From: Cyclina sinensis
Taxonomy: Eukaryota > Mollusca > Bivalvia > Venerida > Veneridae
Direction of reading: 5' to 3'
DNA: 64,000 bases
Assembly (NCBI GenBank): GCA_012932295.1
Contig: JAAONU010000116.1
Location: 1 to 64,000, forward strand
Shown one piece after another: positions 1 through 12,500 of this stretch. Under the pieces are notes generated by a model. The model did no database searches. It had not been told where the DNA came from and saw nothing but the letters and a program-made list of their open reading frames with translations. The stretch's first letter is position 1. Each line of letters opens with the position of its first letter. Made by a program: the position numbers and the translations under genes.

Positions 1-2
1 AC

Positions 3-365
3 TTTGGATTAGATAGCGACAAAGCCTTGGAGGAATGAAACACTGTCAAAAATGCATTGTCCATATTAGACCCTGAAAAGATAAATAGTCCAAAAAAGCT
101 GCTGAAAGTACTTCCTCAACTCAAAAATGTAACTGGAAACATTGAACTTATCATGAAATTGGTAACTGTTGCAGCAGTACTTCCAGTGAGCACAGCTGAG
201 ATGGAGAGAGTTTTCTCAGAGGTCAAGAAAACCAAAACAGATATTCGTAACAGACTTAATGTCAGCACTGTTCACCAGTTACTCATGATAAATCGAAATG
301 AGAAATACTTAAACTTAGAAAATGTTGTAAGATGGTGGTATGGACATAAAAAACGTAGAATTTGA
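3..365 (+). pseudogene. hAT-family transposase C-terminal fragment
   Basis: The reading frame ending at a TGA at 363-365 encodes a hAT C-terminal dimerisation segment: VSTAEMERVFSEVKKTKTDI followed by RNRL and a VHQLLMINRN helix, the pattern of Dimer_Tnp_hAT domains (ZNF862/ZMYM-like transposases). The same frame continues leftward to the window edge but is broken by an in-frame TGA at about 36-38, so the fragment is incomplete at its 5' end and already interrupted. It is a decayed mobile-element gene. A domesticated host protein is possible but unlikely with the internal stop. Confidence in the family is good; activity is not supported. Confidence 0.82.
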
Positions 366-1917
366 AAAAACAAATACTATGAGATGGGTCTTATGACCCC
401 TGTACTGTGAAACTGTTGAACTGCCCACTACAGGCAATAGCATTTTGAGATGTTACATACTTGACCCTATAAAATTAAGCAAATTGATAATTGATTTATT
501 ATTATAAAACACTCTTTCTTTGTCCATTATTTAAAGTTTAGTGATTGAAGATGCATCTACAAATTTATGAGACAGAAGAGACAGAACTGAGTATGATGTA
601 ACAAAAGAATTACCAGGGGTATGAGTTGATATCAAAATACATTGTATTTTAATTTTTCAAGAATCATTTTGTTGTCATGTGTTTGTGCAAATTTATGATG
701 TTATGATATTTATTTAGTACATTATCACTAAATAATAAAATATAAACATTTCATATCAGTAGAAAGAATAAAAGTTTTATTGAATAATCATTCTATTTGT
801 TAAATACAGCACAAAACCTATACTAGTACCTGGAAATATGCAGACATAACAATGCTTTCAAGTCGAACACGAATAATGTGCTGCTCCTACACCTTAGCAC
901 CCTGTCCTAATTTTGCAGCACCCTGCCCTTTTTGGGGTTCTAGATTATTCCCTACTGTTAATACACAGATTAACAAATTTAGAAAGATGTTAATTTGACA
1001 ATCCACTGCATAAGGGCATATTGTCGATCAGCATGAAAATCTACACACCATTCTATTTCAATAACTTGGTTGTCAAAATAACACAATTAATTTAAAAGAC
1101 TTTTACAGGAACTTTAGAAAAAAATAATAATCAAAAACAATTGTAGAAACACTGCAAAAAGTGGTTAAAAATAGTCATTAGTAGGTTTTTTTCTTCAATG
1201 TACAGTAATTTTTAAAGTACCTTATTGAACACAATTATTTTATGAGACAAATTCTCAAGAGTTCTTGCTGCTTCACTGGTTTAAAAGCAGTTTTTGTGCA
1301 GATAATAACAAACGAATCTTGGTATTATCGGACCTTGTTCCATTTTTATAGTGTTTTCGTCATATAAAAACAACATTTCTTTAGAATATTTTTCGAGTTG
1401 CTAAAACTGCTATGTGGTTCCGATCTATACAAATTCCCGTCATAGTTCATTAAGACAGGCTGGAGTGACAGATCACTGGGTATGACTGACAAACTCAGTG
1501 AAAAGCACAAACTACACATGTAGCTCCCATTTTTTAATGATACTCACAAGATCCGTTATACATTAATCCTGGTTCATGAGAGCCTGGGGTCGTCTTTGAT
1601 AAATGAAAGACTATGTACGTCCTACATGTACGTAGGACGCTAAAATAAACTCTTCTTTCTTTCATTCTTTCTTTCCTTCTCTCTTTCTTCCTTTATATAT
1701 TTATTTATATTGGAGAAGTATATTTTTCATTGTATAACCATAACACGGTTTCTTTTTTTATAAATAGACAAAATAACGTTTCGGGTTAAAAACCATGCGA
1801 TTGGGATTCTTGAAGAATATCATAATAATTTTTGTCCCTATGCAATGTTACACAGCCTCAGTAATACACTATTAATCAATCTTGCAAATACGTTATTTCA
1901 CTTTTCTTAGTATTATG
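366..1917. other. Non-coding, no gene seen
   Basis: AT-rich sequence without a convincing reading frame. A short palindrome with arms CGTCCTAC/GTAGGACG sits at 1618-1639, followed by a CT-rich low-complexity stretch at about 1655-1700. Confidence 0.6.
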
Positions 1918-2358
1918 TTAAAGCGACTGACTCACAAAATTTTGCTGAAATTTTTTATTCTTTCAAATGTAAGAGGATTTAATATACTATGGAAAAAATA
2001 TAATATTATGCTTCTATACACCATGAAAATTGAAAAAAAAAAAGTTTTGACTTAACCAGGATTCGAACCCACGACCTTTCGGTCAGTAAAATATGGAGCG
2101 ACGACTTAGCCCACTGAGCCACAGCGTCTAGTTATTACATCGCCTCAAAATTAATCTTATAACTATTGTGTTTACCCCGTGACTAACGGGGTAAATTTTT
2201 TACCGATAAAAGTGTGTAAAACTTTATGTTTTGATGTTTTTCTGTAACAAAAACTGAGTCAGTTACTTAGTTTAAATATGTTCTTCACGATTAAAGCAAG
2301 AATTTCAAGATGTATAAAGATTTTCTTTTTATCATCGTCTGTGAGTCAGTCGCTTTAA
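1918..2358. mobile_element. TTAA-flanked MITE (piggyBac-like target site)
   Basis: The ends at 1918-1936 and 2340-2358 are perfect 19-bp inverted repeats, TTAAAGCGACTGACTCACA and its complement. The outermost four bases are TTAA on both sides, which matches the TTAA target duplication of piggyBac-type transposases, leaving 15-bp terminal repeats beginning AGCGACTGACTCACA. The 441-bp element has no transposase frame, so it is non-autonomous. A tRNA-like module lies inside it (2050-2130). The superfamily assignment is inferred from the TTAA flanks only. Confidence 0.7.
2050..2130 (-). repeat. tRNA-derived (SINE-like) module inside the MITE
   Basis: Read on the minus strand, an A box (TGGCTCAGTGGGCTAA, at 2105-2120) is followed by a canonical B box (GGTTCGAATCC, at 2059-2069) at tRNA-like spacing. 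The acceptor ends do not pair convincingly, so it is a tRNA-derived repeat, not a working tRNA gene. It may keep RNA polymerase III promoter activity. Confidence 0.65.
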
Positions 2359-2654
2359 GTAAAAACTAATATTTAACCAAAATATGAAATGACGGTATAT
2401 TTTAGTGCAGTTGTCATCCGGTTTAGATTGTTATGATTGTATCTAGGTTTTAAAGGTAACTGTGTCAAAACATTATGTAAGTACTTATAATATTGTGGGA
2501 GTTACATCAGATCAGGAATTGTAATTGTGCATGTTGTTTCATTAGAATAAAGCAAAATAAAATCATAAATCGTTATTTTTTATGTCAGTATTTTAAGGAA
2601 AAGCTAAGAGTCTTTTTCCCAAAATACATTTTTCAGCAGAAAATAAAATTTTTA

Positions 2655-2775
2655 AACATGGTCCGTATTGTCCAGAAACATGGTCCGTATTGTTCCAAAA
2701 TATGGTCCCTATCGACCTAAAACATGGTCCGTATTGTCTTGTCTGTATTGTCCCATGGTCCGTACTATCGTCCCT
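2655..2775 (+). repeat. Short degenerate tandem repeat, ~21-bp unit
   Basis: The phrase ATGGTCCGTATTGTCC or close variants recurs about five times between 2657 and 2770. No coding meaning is seen. It lies in non-coding sequence upstream of the first recognised WDR76 exon. Confidence 0.6.
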
Positions 2776-3428
2776 AATTCCTAGCGATGTATCTTAGATT
2801 TCATTTAAAACTGTCAACATCATTCTAACCACAAATCTTGTCACCATATTTAAAAGTACATTTACATATCTATATTTTTAAATGAAATTTAAACTCATTA
2901 GTATAAAATCATGAAACATGCAAAAAAAGAATTATAATGAAATGGAGAGGTGTGTAAACCCTTTTAACAAAAGCTCGAAGTTGACAATTCACTTGTGGTT
3001 TTTATGGGTATCAGTGTGAAACCAGAGAAACAGTTCCTTAAATCTACTTGATTTAGGAAGTACTATTGTTACTGAATTAGTAAGATCGTCACAATTTCAT
3101 TGACTTTTTCACTCACTCACAGAAAAAAAGGACTCAAAACGTCAATAAAAACTGACACTCTTCACAATCCAGGTGCTTACATTGAACTCCTTGACGTAAT
3201 CTCCCCATATGAGACAAAAGGAAAGGTTTTTGCAAAAAGAACACTTTCTTATATGGATATCAGTTCTATAATTATGATCATTTTGTAAAATGTTGATGAG
3301 GGACAAAATGTTTTGCAGTGATCATTGTAACATAAATGGTTATTTAAGTATGGTGAAACGATTATGACATGGCTGAAATATGACCACAAGTATATCAATT
3401 TACAATGTAACACGTTATCTTTTTTCAG

Positions 3429-3524
3429 GCATCAAAAAGTCCTCAAAAGCCAGGTCTGAATAGTGTCAAGGTAGAGAAAAAAGAACCTGTATCTGAGTCT
3501 GAAAATGAAGATTCAGATATAGAG
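3429..3524 (+). CDS. WDR76: WDR76 exon, N-terminal acidic/basic linker
   Basis: Acceptor ttttttcag precedes 3429 and donor gtaaag follows 3524. The exon encodes ASKSPQKPGL... ending ENEDSDIE in phase 0. Its last 14 bases and the donor belong to a four-fold 55-bp tandem repeat. Confidence 0.82.
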
Positions 3525-6500
3525 GTAAAGTTTTTGACATTACATGTCTTCTAGATGCAGTGTAGATTCAGATATAGAGGTAAAGTTTTTGACATTACAT
3601 GTCTTCTAGATGCAGTGTAGATTCAGATATAGAGGTAAAGTTTTTGACATTACATGTCTTCTAGATGCAGTGTAGATTCAGATATAGAGGTAAAGTTTTT
3701 GACATTACATGTTTTCTAGATGCAATGTTTTTCTGATGTATGATTTTTTTGAAAAGCTGTTGGTTTTCTTGATAATTGTAGGCTTCTCTTGCATTTTTGT
3801 AAAACGTTGTATCTGATAGAAGTGTCCCTTACATTATATTAGAAAAAATATTTTATTTGCTTTTGACTGAATGAAGGATTTTATATTTCTGTGCAGTCTG
3901 TTTTCATTACTTTTTAATATATCAAATAGATTCAAATCATTCAGTCATTTACTTGTTTTTGCATCATATTGACAGCATAATTAATATTAGTTTTAAATCA
4001 GTTTTGGCACTTCTCTTATTAATGTGCTCGTCCTTTTCCACAGAACTTGGATATTGTCAAAAGAAGAGAAGAAAATCTGCGACTTAATCTGGAGTTCTTG
4101 CAACAGTTTGGGGTGAATGAGGTACAGTATAGAAGTTAAAACTACAGAATGAAACATGATTCAGTGAATCAGCTTCTGTTTTTGATTAGTTTACTTTAAA
4201 ATCTCATTTTGTGTTTTATCACATATTTTGTTCGTAGCAGAAAGTTCTGAAGCAACTGAAGAATCTTTTAGTAGTGCACTGTAACTTGTATCTTTCACTG
4301 TTCTTTGAATATTCTATTTTCTTGCAGAAAATGTTTATAGAAAAATAAAGCTTTTACATTGCCTCTGTCTGTCAGATACTAAAGTCTGTTTTGCTATCCT
4401 CTTTAAACAGAACCACTCTGTTTTTTATTTTTAAACTGTTGAATGTTGGTAAGAATCCATACCTCATTTTTTTATTTCCGTTAAATTAAACATAGAAAGT
4501 GACTGCACTAGAACTCTTTTTGAGTCTTATTTCTTTATAAATTTGTGACATTTAAAATGATTCAAATTTGCTGTTCTAAAGCCATTCTGTGTTTGAAATA
4601 ATACAGATTTATCATGTTTTTTTCAGGCGAAACAAAGTTTACTTGCAAGTCATGCTAAAAAGAACAAGCCGTCACAGAGAGGATTAAAGAAGTAATATGT
4701 TTTTTCAAATTTATAAAAAAAACTTAACAACACAAAAATGGTATTTTTTCTCTAAAATTGGTAGCTATTAAAAACTGTCATCATGTTTCATCAAAGAAAT
4801 ATATGTAGTAAAACTATCAAACAATTATTCTTTTTAGCTCCACTTTTCGAAGAAAAAAAGTGGAGCTATTGTCATGACCCCCTTGTCGGCGTTGGTTAAC
4901 CTTTTTGTTAAGGTCCATTTCTCAGAAACTATCAAAGCTATTTACTTCAAATTAGGAATACATGTTCACTATCAAAAGGCGACACCATTTCACTAGGGCA
5001 GATAACCCTTAAATTTAGTTTTGCAAAGTTATGCCCCTCTTCTCAACTCAAAATTTCTTGGTATATGTAGATCTATACTGTTGTTGAAGCTATTATTATT
5101 TGGTTGATTAATCCAGATTACATAGAAACAAAACTGATAACCATGAATATGTGATCCTCGTTCTTTAGGGAAAAGGTACCTCTAGAGGTTTTACCACGCA
5201 GAACAAGTCTCCGTTTACAGAATAAAACACCAGAGGGCATTGAACTGCCACCTGAGGCTTTGATCCGGAGGGCAGCATATACACCATATGAACCTGAACA
5301 ACATGTATGTTATCAGTTTAAAACTTTAATGATTAAGTTTGAGAATGCTTAAATGCAAATATAGTTACATATAGTTATTTGTTCTTGTTTTCATCTGACA
5401 CCTGGTTTTTTCTTGAGAAGTGAAGGTTGGAATAATGTATGTCCTTTTTAGAAGTCTTATTTTATCATTGATCCTTATTTTTCTTTTATCTTAACTTCTT
5501 TTTCTATTTGAATATCTTTTTAAGTTGTCAGTACCAAAAAATATATGTACAGATTAAAGCAGATATACTTGTAAGAAGTAATGATGAGAAAAGTATAGAC
5601 TTAGTAAGGGACTGCAGGAAAATGGTTAATTTTGTAATCTATTTTAGTTGAGACCACCTGCTGGGCCTCTTCAGATGAGGGAACACCTCCATGGGTCCTC
5701 AGAACAGGAGAATCATGAGGAGATTTGCAGTGCCATCAACAGTCTGAAAACAAAGCCCATTAAACCCTCGACTGTAGCACTGGAAAGGTAAACGTTCATT
5801 AGTTGGTTTGTTTAAGCTGATGGGACATTACATGTACATATATGTAGGCTTGTCATCTCTGCAGTAACATAAAAAAAAATGTAGGAATTCACCAAAAATG
5901 AACAAGGTTACTTAATGAATCATTGTGTATGGACACATAACAGTGTGTAAATGAACATTAATTTGGAATCTGTTCATGTGAATCTCTCAATCTTTATGCA
6001 TGGCCGTCTAGGAAATCTGTATCTCACAGTATACAGAAAAAGTACAAAAGCCAAGTTCCTGTATCTTGGTTAGATAAAAAGTATCAAAGAGATTATGCTG
6101 ATCATTTGAGAATTTGCTCTTCATCATGTATTCATCTGTCTCTCTTTACATCAGGTACATGTAAATCTCAGTCCTGCAATAGGGTCCCACCTTTTACCAG
6201 AACTGAACTTGATTACTGGAATCAACTTACCATTTCTGGAATCAAATGTTACGGTCTAGTGCATACCTTCCTATAGTTGTATAAGTACAACCTCTGACAT
6301 CTGCGTCAGGGAATCGATTCTTTGGTTCAGTGGTTAGTGTTGGCCTTCGATGCACTAAGATTTGGGTTCGAATCCCACTCTGGATTGTGTATTCTTATAT
6401 GCATTGCATCTTTCTGTTACAGACTTCCATGTTCGTAAGACAACCTATATTTCAGAAAATACATAAGCATTATTTTTGAAAGATATACAACATTATTTAT

Positions 6501-9500
6501 TAGTACATAGTATAATTAGTTATTTGCTAAAGGAATTTAAAGTAATTTCTACGGAGATACAACTTTTTACTGACATTTTATATCAAATCTTATCTGTCTA
6601 GAATGGAATCAATGCATAGAATAAATTAATTCCAGTAGTGGCAAGTTGATCCTGGTAATCAGAGTCGATTCTGGTAAAACATTTGGACCCTAATGCAGGA
6701 TTGAGATTTACATGTCCTTGATGTATAATTAAAAACTACAGAAACTACGTTCATGAAACCTTGCATACACATATATTGTAATCGATTTTACAGTTTTATC
6801 ATTAAGCTAATTTCTAGTTGCCATAAAACTGGAAATTATTAACTATGTGTGCAAAATGAACTTGTTCTGTTTATAACAGCAACAACTGCTTTTTATACCC
6901 CCACAAACAAAGTTTGAGGGGGTATATAGGAGTGAGCTTGTCGGTCTGTGGGTCCGTCATGGTTTCCGGACGATAACTCATGAAAGGCTTGACAGATTTA
7001 GGTAAACAATTTTTGGTATGCATGTGTAACATCATAAGATACAGGTCAAGTTCGATATTGGGGCTTGTGGGGCCAAGGTCAAGGTCACTGTTTCTAAAAA
7101 TAGAAAAACGGTTTCCGGACAATAACTCATGAAAGGCTTGACAGATTTAAACAATTTTTGGTATGCATGTGTAACATCATAAGATACAGGTCAAGTTCGA
7201 TATTGGGGCTGGTGGGGCCAAGGTCAAAGTCACTGTTACTAAAAATAGAAAAACGGTTTCCGGATGATAACTCATGAAAGGCTAGGCAGATTTAAACAAT
7301 TTTTGGTACACAGTTGTAACATCACAAGATACAGGTTACGTTCGATATTGGGGCTGGTGGGGTCAAGGTCACTGTTACTAAAAATAGAAAAACGGTTTCC
7401 AGACAATAACTCATGAAAGGCTTGACAGATTTAAACAATTTTTGGTATGCATTTGTAACATCATAAGATACAGGTCAAGTTCGATATTGGGGCTTGTGGG
7501 GCCAAGGTCAAAATCACTGTTTCTAAAAATAGAAAAACGGTTTCCGGACAATAACTCATGAAAGGCTTGACAGATTTAAACAATTTTTGGTATGCATGTG
7601 TAACATCATAAGATACAGGTCAAGTTCGATATTGGGGCTGGTGGGGCCAAGGTCAAAGTCACTGTTACTAAAAATAGAAAAACGGTTTCCGGATGATAAC
7701 TCATGAAAGGCTAGGCAGATTTAAACAATTTTTGGTACACAGTTGTAACATCACAAGATACAGGTTACGTTCGATATTGGGGCTGGTGGGGTCAAGGTCA
7801 CTGTTACTAAAAAAAAGAAAAACGGTTTCCAGACAATAACTCATGAATGGCTTGACAGATTTAAACTTAAGCTAGTTCTGCTAGAAAATATACAGTTCAA
7901 TGGTCTACCAGTAATTGTTTTCTCTATATACAATATTATTAAATATAAAATATATACATATTTCCATGTTTCTTATGTCACTTTATGCCATTGACTCTAA
8001 GCTTTCCAGTTCCAGTATCAAGCACCCCTGTGAGGGTATTAATCACCTGTAGTGATAGCTATAGTTATAGAAAAAATGTTGCACTTTTACAGTAGTATTG
8101 TTTCTGATTCTACATTTGATTTTATCTGCAGATATGTATCAAGCATAATCAAGACAAGACTTGTGTCAGAACGTGTTGCCAAAGTTGTACCAGAGAGGAC
8201 CTTTTCAATCGCTCTTCATCCATCTGACACCAAAGTCATTGCTGTAACGGGGGACAAGTGGGGAAAACTAGGACTGTGGGATGTGGTAGGTTGTTTGATT
8301 GTCATTTTACCGGAAAAAAAATCTAGCCTTGTGATAGTGGAAACATGAAATATCCTGTGCATAATTTCAACCATGATTTTTATGTTTTTTTTCCTGGCTT
8401 TTTTAAACACGTTGTTTATTGGAGCAGTTTTACATCTTTTTGCAGTTCTCAGTTTTGCCAAGTTCTTCCAATTATCTTATACATCTGTTAGACTTAACAG
8501 ACCAACAGCTGGCACAAGTTATGAACCTTCCTCTGTGTTAGTTCTAATTTCAAGGTGAATTGACTATGCATCTTTAGCAAACAGTGTTTAACTTGTACTA
8601 CGCCAGTCTTGTAATCTTTCTACCCAGTTATGTGACAGTAGTTCAACATCTGATGGCGTGTGTTGTTACGCTCCTCATTCTCGACCAATCACCTGCCTGG
8701 AATTTCCAGTACACACCCCGGAGAAACTGTACTCATGTGGATATGATGGAAGCATGAGATGTGGAGATTTTAGGAAAGAAATGTTTGAGGAGGTATTTAT
8801 TTTTAGTCATTGAAGCCATTGCATATGTGAATAAAGTCTCAGTTTTGATTTTATTTTCACTCTACAGCCTGCTAGTGGTAAGTGGAAAAATAAACCATGT
8901 ACATGTGACACAGAAGTTATGTTTGCTGTAAACCACAAAGGTTGAGTTTCATTTGTTAATGTAAAAAAAGTTAAAATTTCTGAAACAGGAGGTGGGTTCT
9001 TCACAGAGACAGGATAGAGGTTCTTAACTTAAACAGGATAGGGGTTCTCCACAGAAACAGGATAGGTATCATTCAGAGGAGTATAGGTTAGATAAATCAT
9101 TTCCATGTATACCCGGTAACCTACAAGATGCTAAATGCTTTGAACAGACCACTGTGAAACCAGCTCAGAATTTTTAGCTCATCTGGCATGAATTGCCAGG
9201 ATAAGCTTTTAGTATGCTTTTTTGTCCGTCCTCTGTCCAGTGTCCATTCACATTTTGCTTGTAAACACTCTAGAGACTACATTTTCAGTCGGATCTTAAT
9301 GAAACTTTATCAGAATGTAAGCCTCGAGAAAATCTTGGATGAGTTGGAATCTTGGTGACATGGGATCAAAAACTAGGTCACTGGGTCCAGTAATGAAAAA
9401 AAAAGGTTTTCACTGTAGAAACCATATTTTTCTTCTGATTTTAATGAAAATTAGTCAGAATGTTTGCCTTGATGAAATTGTTTTGTTGCCATATGTTCCT

Positions 9501-12500
9501 TTAGACCTCATACTGCACATTTTAGGTGAGCGACCCAGGGTCACTTGGCCCTCTTGTTTAAATAGTCTACTGTATGGGCAACACTCATTTAATGAAAGTA
9601 TTTTTGGTCCACAGGTGTACAGTCTGCCTGAAGAAGATGATGTTTTATTGCGAAATTTTTCATTCACATCACCACATACAGTGCTAGTGTCTCAGAATGA
9701 CGGATGTGTTGCACTCATTGACATCAGGACAGAGGGGTAAATTAAATACAAAGTTTTAATCTAATGAATCCACTGAACGGCTTACCTGCAAAAATTCAAG
9801 ACAAAGATATATTTGAAAATAAAAAATGTTAAATTATATATTGATAGAAAAGAGACAGTGGTTTGATAGAAAACTAAAGACTGTGTTTTTTATTTCTGGA
9901 GTGGGGGTGGTGGGGGGAGGGGTATAGAACATAACCGACCAGAGGTAAAAACACTGGCTTTGTATCTAAATGCTATGTACAGGTTAAGCATACAAATAAA
10001 ATGATTTTAAAGTTGTTCCATTAAAATCCTCAGATATCACACACATTTTAATGAACAAAGTTGTAGACTGGGAGTTTTTGGAGGTACATTTGTGTAAGTG
10101 AAGAACAATTATAACTTTAATTGTGTTAGAAATTAAGTGGCTTTTTTCTGCTTCTCATTTATTTCCTTGCAAAAAATTCATTTGGAGTTGTTTTATTTCA
10201 GTACCACTGCTGAACACACATACAGTTTACATGACAGGTCCCTGCGAACTGTGAGTGTTCACCCCACCCAGCCTCATTATTTCTGTACTGCTGGAGTGGA
10301 GGGGTAAGTTAAGTATAGTCTTCACATCATAGAAAAGGCTGGAGTAAGCATCTGAGAAAGTAAATGTCGAAGAGAAAGATTTTGATAATTTTGTCAGTAA
10401 AGTTTTGTCAGTGAACAGTTGTCCATGATTGTCTCTCATGATAAGTAACTAAAAATGGGGAGTAAATTGATGATACAATTTTTGAATATAATCAAAAAAC
10501 ACAAATTTAAACAGCAACTCAAGATCTATTAGTTATGACTTAAGTAGATGTATGAGCCTGCCAGTTATTTTGTTTGTATTTGTATGTATAACAATTGAAC
10601 CAATTGCTCTTTGAGCAAATCGTTGCAACATACACATATTAATGTAAAAGGAAACTGCCATTTCTTTTATATAAATACATGTACTAAGTCTGTTGTATGT
10701 CATTATTTGAACCCAAAGGAGTTGGAGCTATAAATTCAGTTTAAATATGAAATATCCTGATTCCATATGATGACCATATCACAGGGAGGAAGATATAAAT
10801 AACTACTGGACATTTTAAATATAAATTACATTTCTTCTGTTAAGACCTAATACTGCCATCATTAATTTCAGAATTAAAGGTGAAAATTGATTTAAGTGAA
10901 ACTGTTTATTTGAACCAACAGATCAAAGAATTGTTTTTTCATGGAACAGAAATCTCTGAAGTTTACACTTGTATTATTAACAGGCGTAGAATCATGTGTC
11001 TTACCAGTTACTATCGTCCTGTTAAATGTTCTGTTAATCAACTGTGATTTTGATTTTAATTGGGACAAAGAAAAAAAATAAGCTTTCAAGATGGTGGTAA
11101 ACCTGATGTGATTTCTGTTACAGGACAGTACGTGTATGGGACCTGAGAAATGTGAAGGAGAAAAAGAGTAAACACGTGTGTGAACTGACAGTGGGGAGGA
11201 GTATACACAGTGCTTACTTCTCACCTACCACAGGCAAATACATCCTCTCCACATCCATGGATGACAAATTGACGTAAGCTTAAACTTCTTTATACAAGTC
11301 TTATTCATACAAAATATTTAAATTCAGCCTGATTGGAGAACATCAAGGATTTAATTATATAATAAACATACGACCATTAAGTGGTCATACTGATTTTGAA
11401 CCAAGTCCTTGAGTAAGGCATTTTGGAAATTATGGGTACTGTTTTTGTGTGCTCGGTAACTCAGCCATATTTTAAGATTTTGGCACATATTTGCCTGAAA
11501 TGTTCATCATATTGAAAAGATATATCTTGAACAAGGCCACAGGGTCAAGGTCACATTTTTATTTAAAACTGATAAAGAATTACTGTCAAATATTTCTTTT
11601 ATTACAGCATATTTGACAGTTTGAACATTGGACCAAGTATGAAGGTGAAGAAAAGTATAAGGTAAGTGACAGCTGAAAGATACTGAGGGCCATTTTAACA
11701 CAACAGTGACTTCATTTGAAGCTAGCAGCTTTTAAAGTTTGTCTTACCCTCATAGAGTCCTATTTTTTGTCTCAATGCTTCACAATATACACTTTCAAAA
11801 AGTCATTTCTCGAATACTGTCTGTCAGTGTAAAATTGATATTTTTTCTATTACCTTAAGATGAAGGAAGTTTTATAATACATAGATAAAGATTAGTATTT
11901 AATGATTCAAGTGTTTGATTTATTGATAACTGATTTTGATTGTTCTCAATTTGATGTAGTTGTTAAAATATTTGCAACCTCAAGTTCACACAGCTTTTCA
12001 GGATTGCAAATAGGTGTCTGAATATATTAATGGATTTTCTTTCTTTAGTCATAACAACCACACAGGGCGTTGGTTAACACCATTCAGAGCAGCGTGGCAC
12101 CCAGCTCGTGAGGACGTGTTTGTTGTAGGCAGTATGAATAGGCCCAGAGAGGTACAAATACAAGACTTAATCATTTAGTATTAATGAAAAAAATGATTTA
12201 GTTGAAAGTAAATATCTATTTAAATAATAAAAAAAAAGAGATTGTGGTCTGATTAATATTCCAGTTTGCAGTGAACTTACATGTTTCACTGGTTTTTTTT
12301 GTTTTGTTTTGTTTTGTTTTTGTTTTTTTTATTCATTTTTTTGTTTGTTTTTTTTTGTTTGTTTTTTTATAATTCAAATGAAATTTATTAGGGGTTTGAC
12401 TCGAAAGTTTTAAGGAGACTGGTACTAAAGAAATGTATAAAGAGGACAGGGGTTCTCAAGAAAATTATAAGGGGACTGGTTCTCAAGAGAATTATAAGGG

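Noticed and set aside
3100..3288. Possible upstream WDR76 exon (MTFSLTHRKKGLKTS...)
   Set aside because: No convincing flanking splice sites and no resemblance to the WDR76 N-terminus.
6310..6380. Functional tRNA gene
   Set aside because: A and B boxes are present, but arms do not pair and the sequence continues as a repeat with a second copy at 12830-13025.
6871..7122. Minus-strand frame of 83 residues
   Set aside because: It lies in the head and first units of the 145-bp array.
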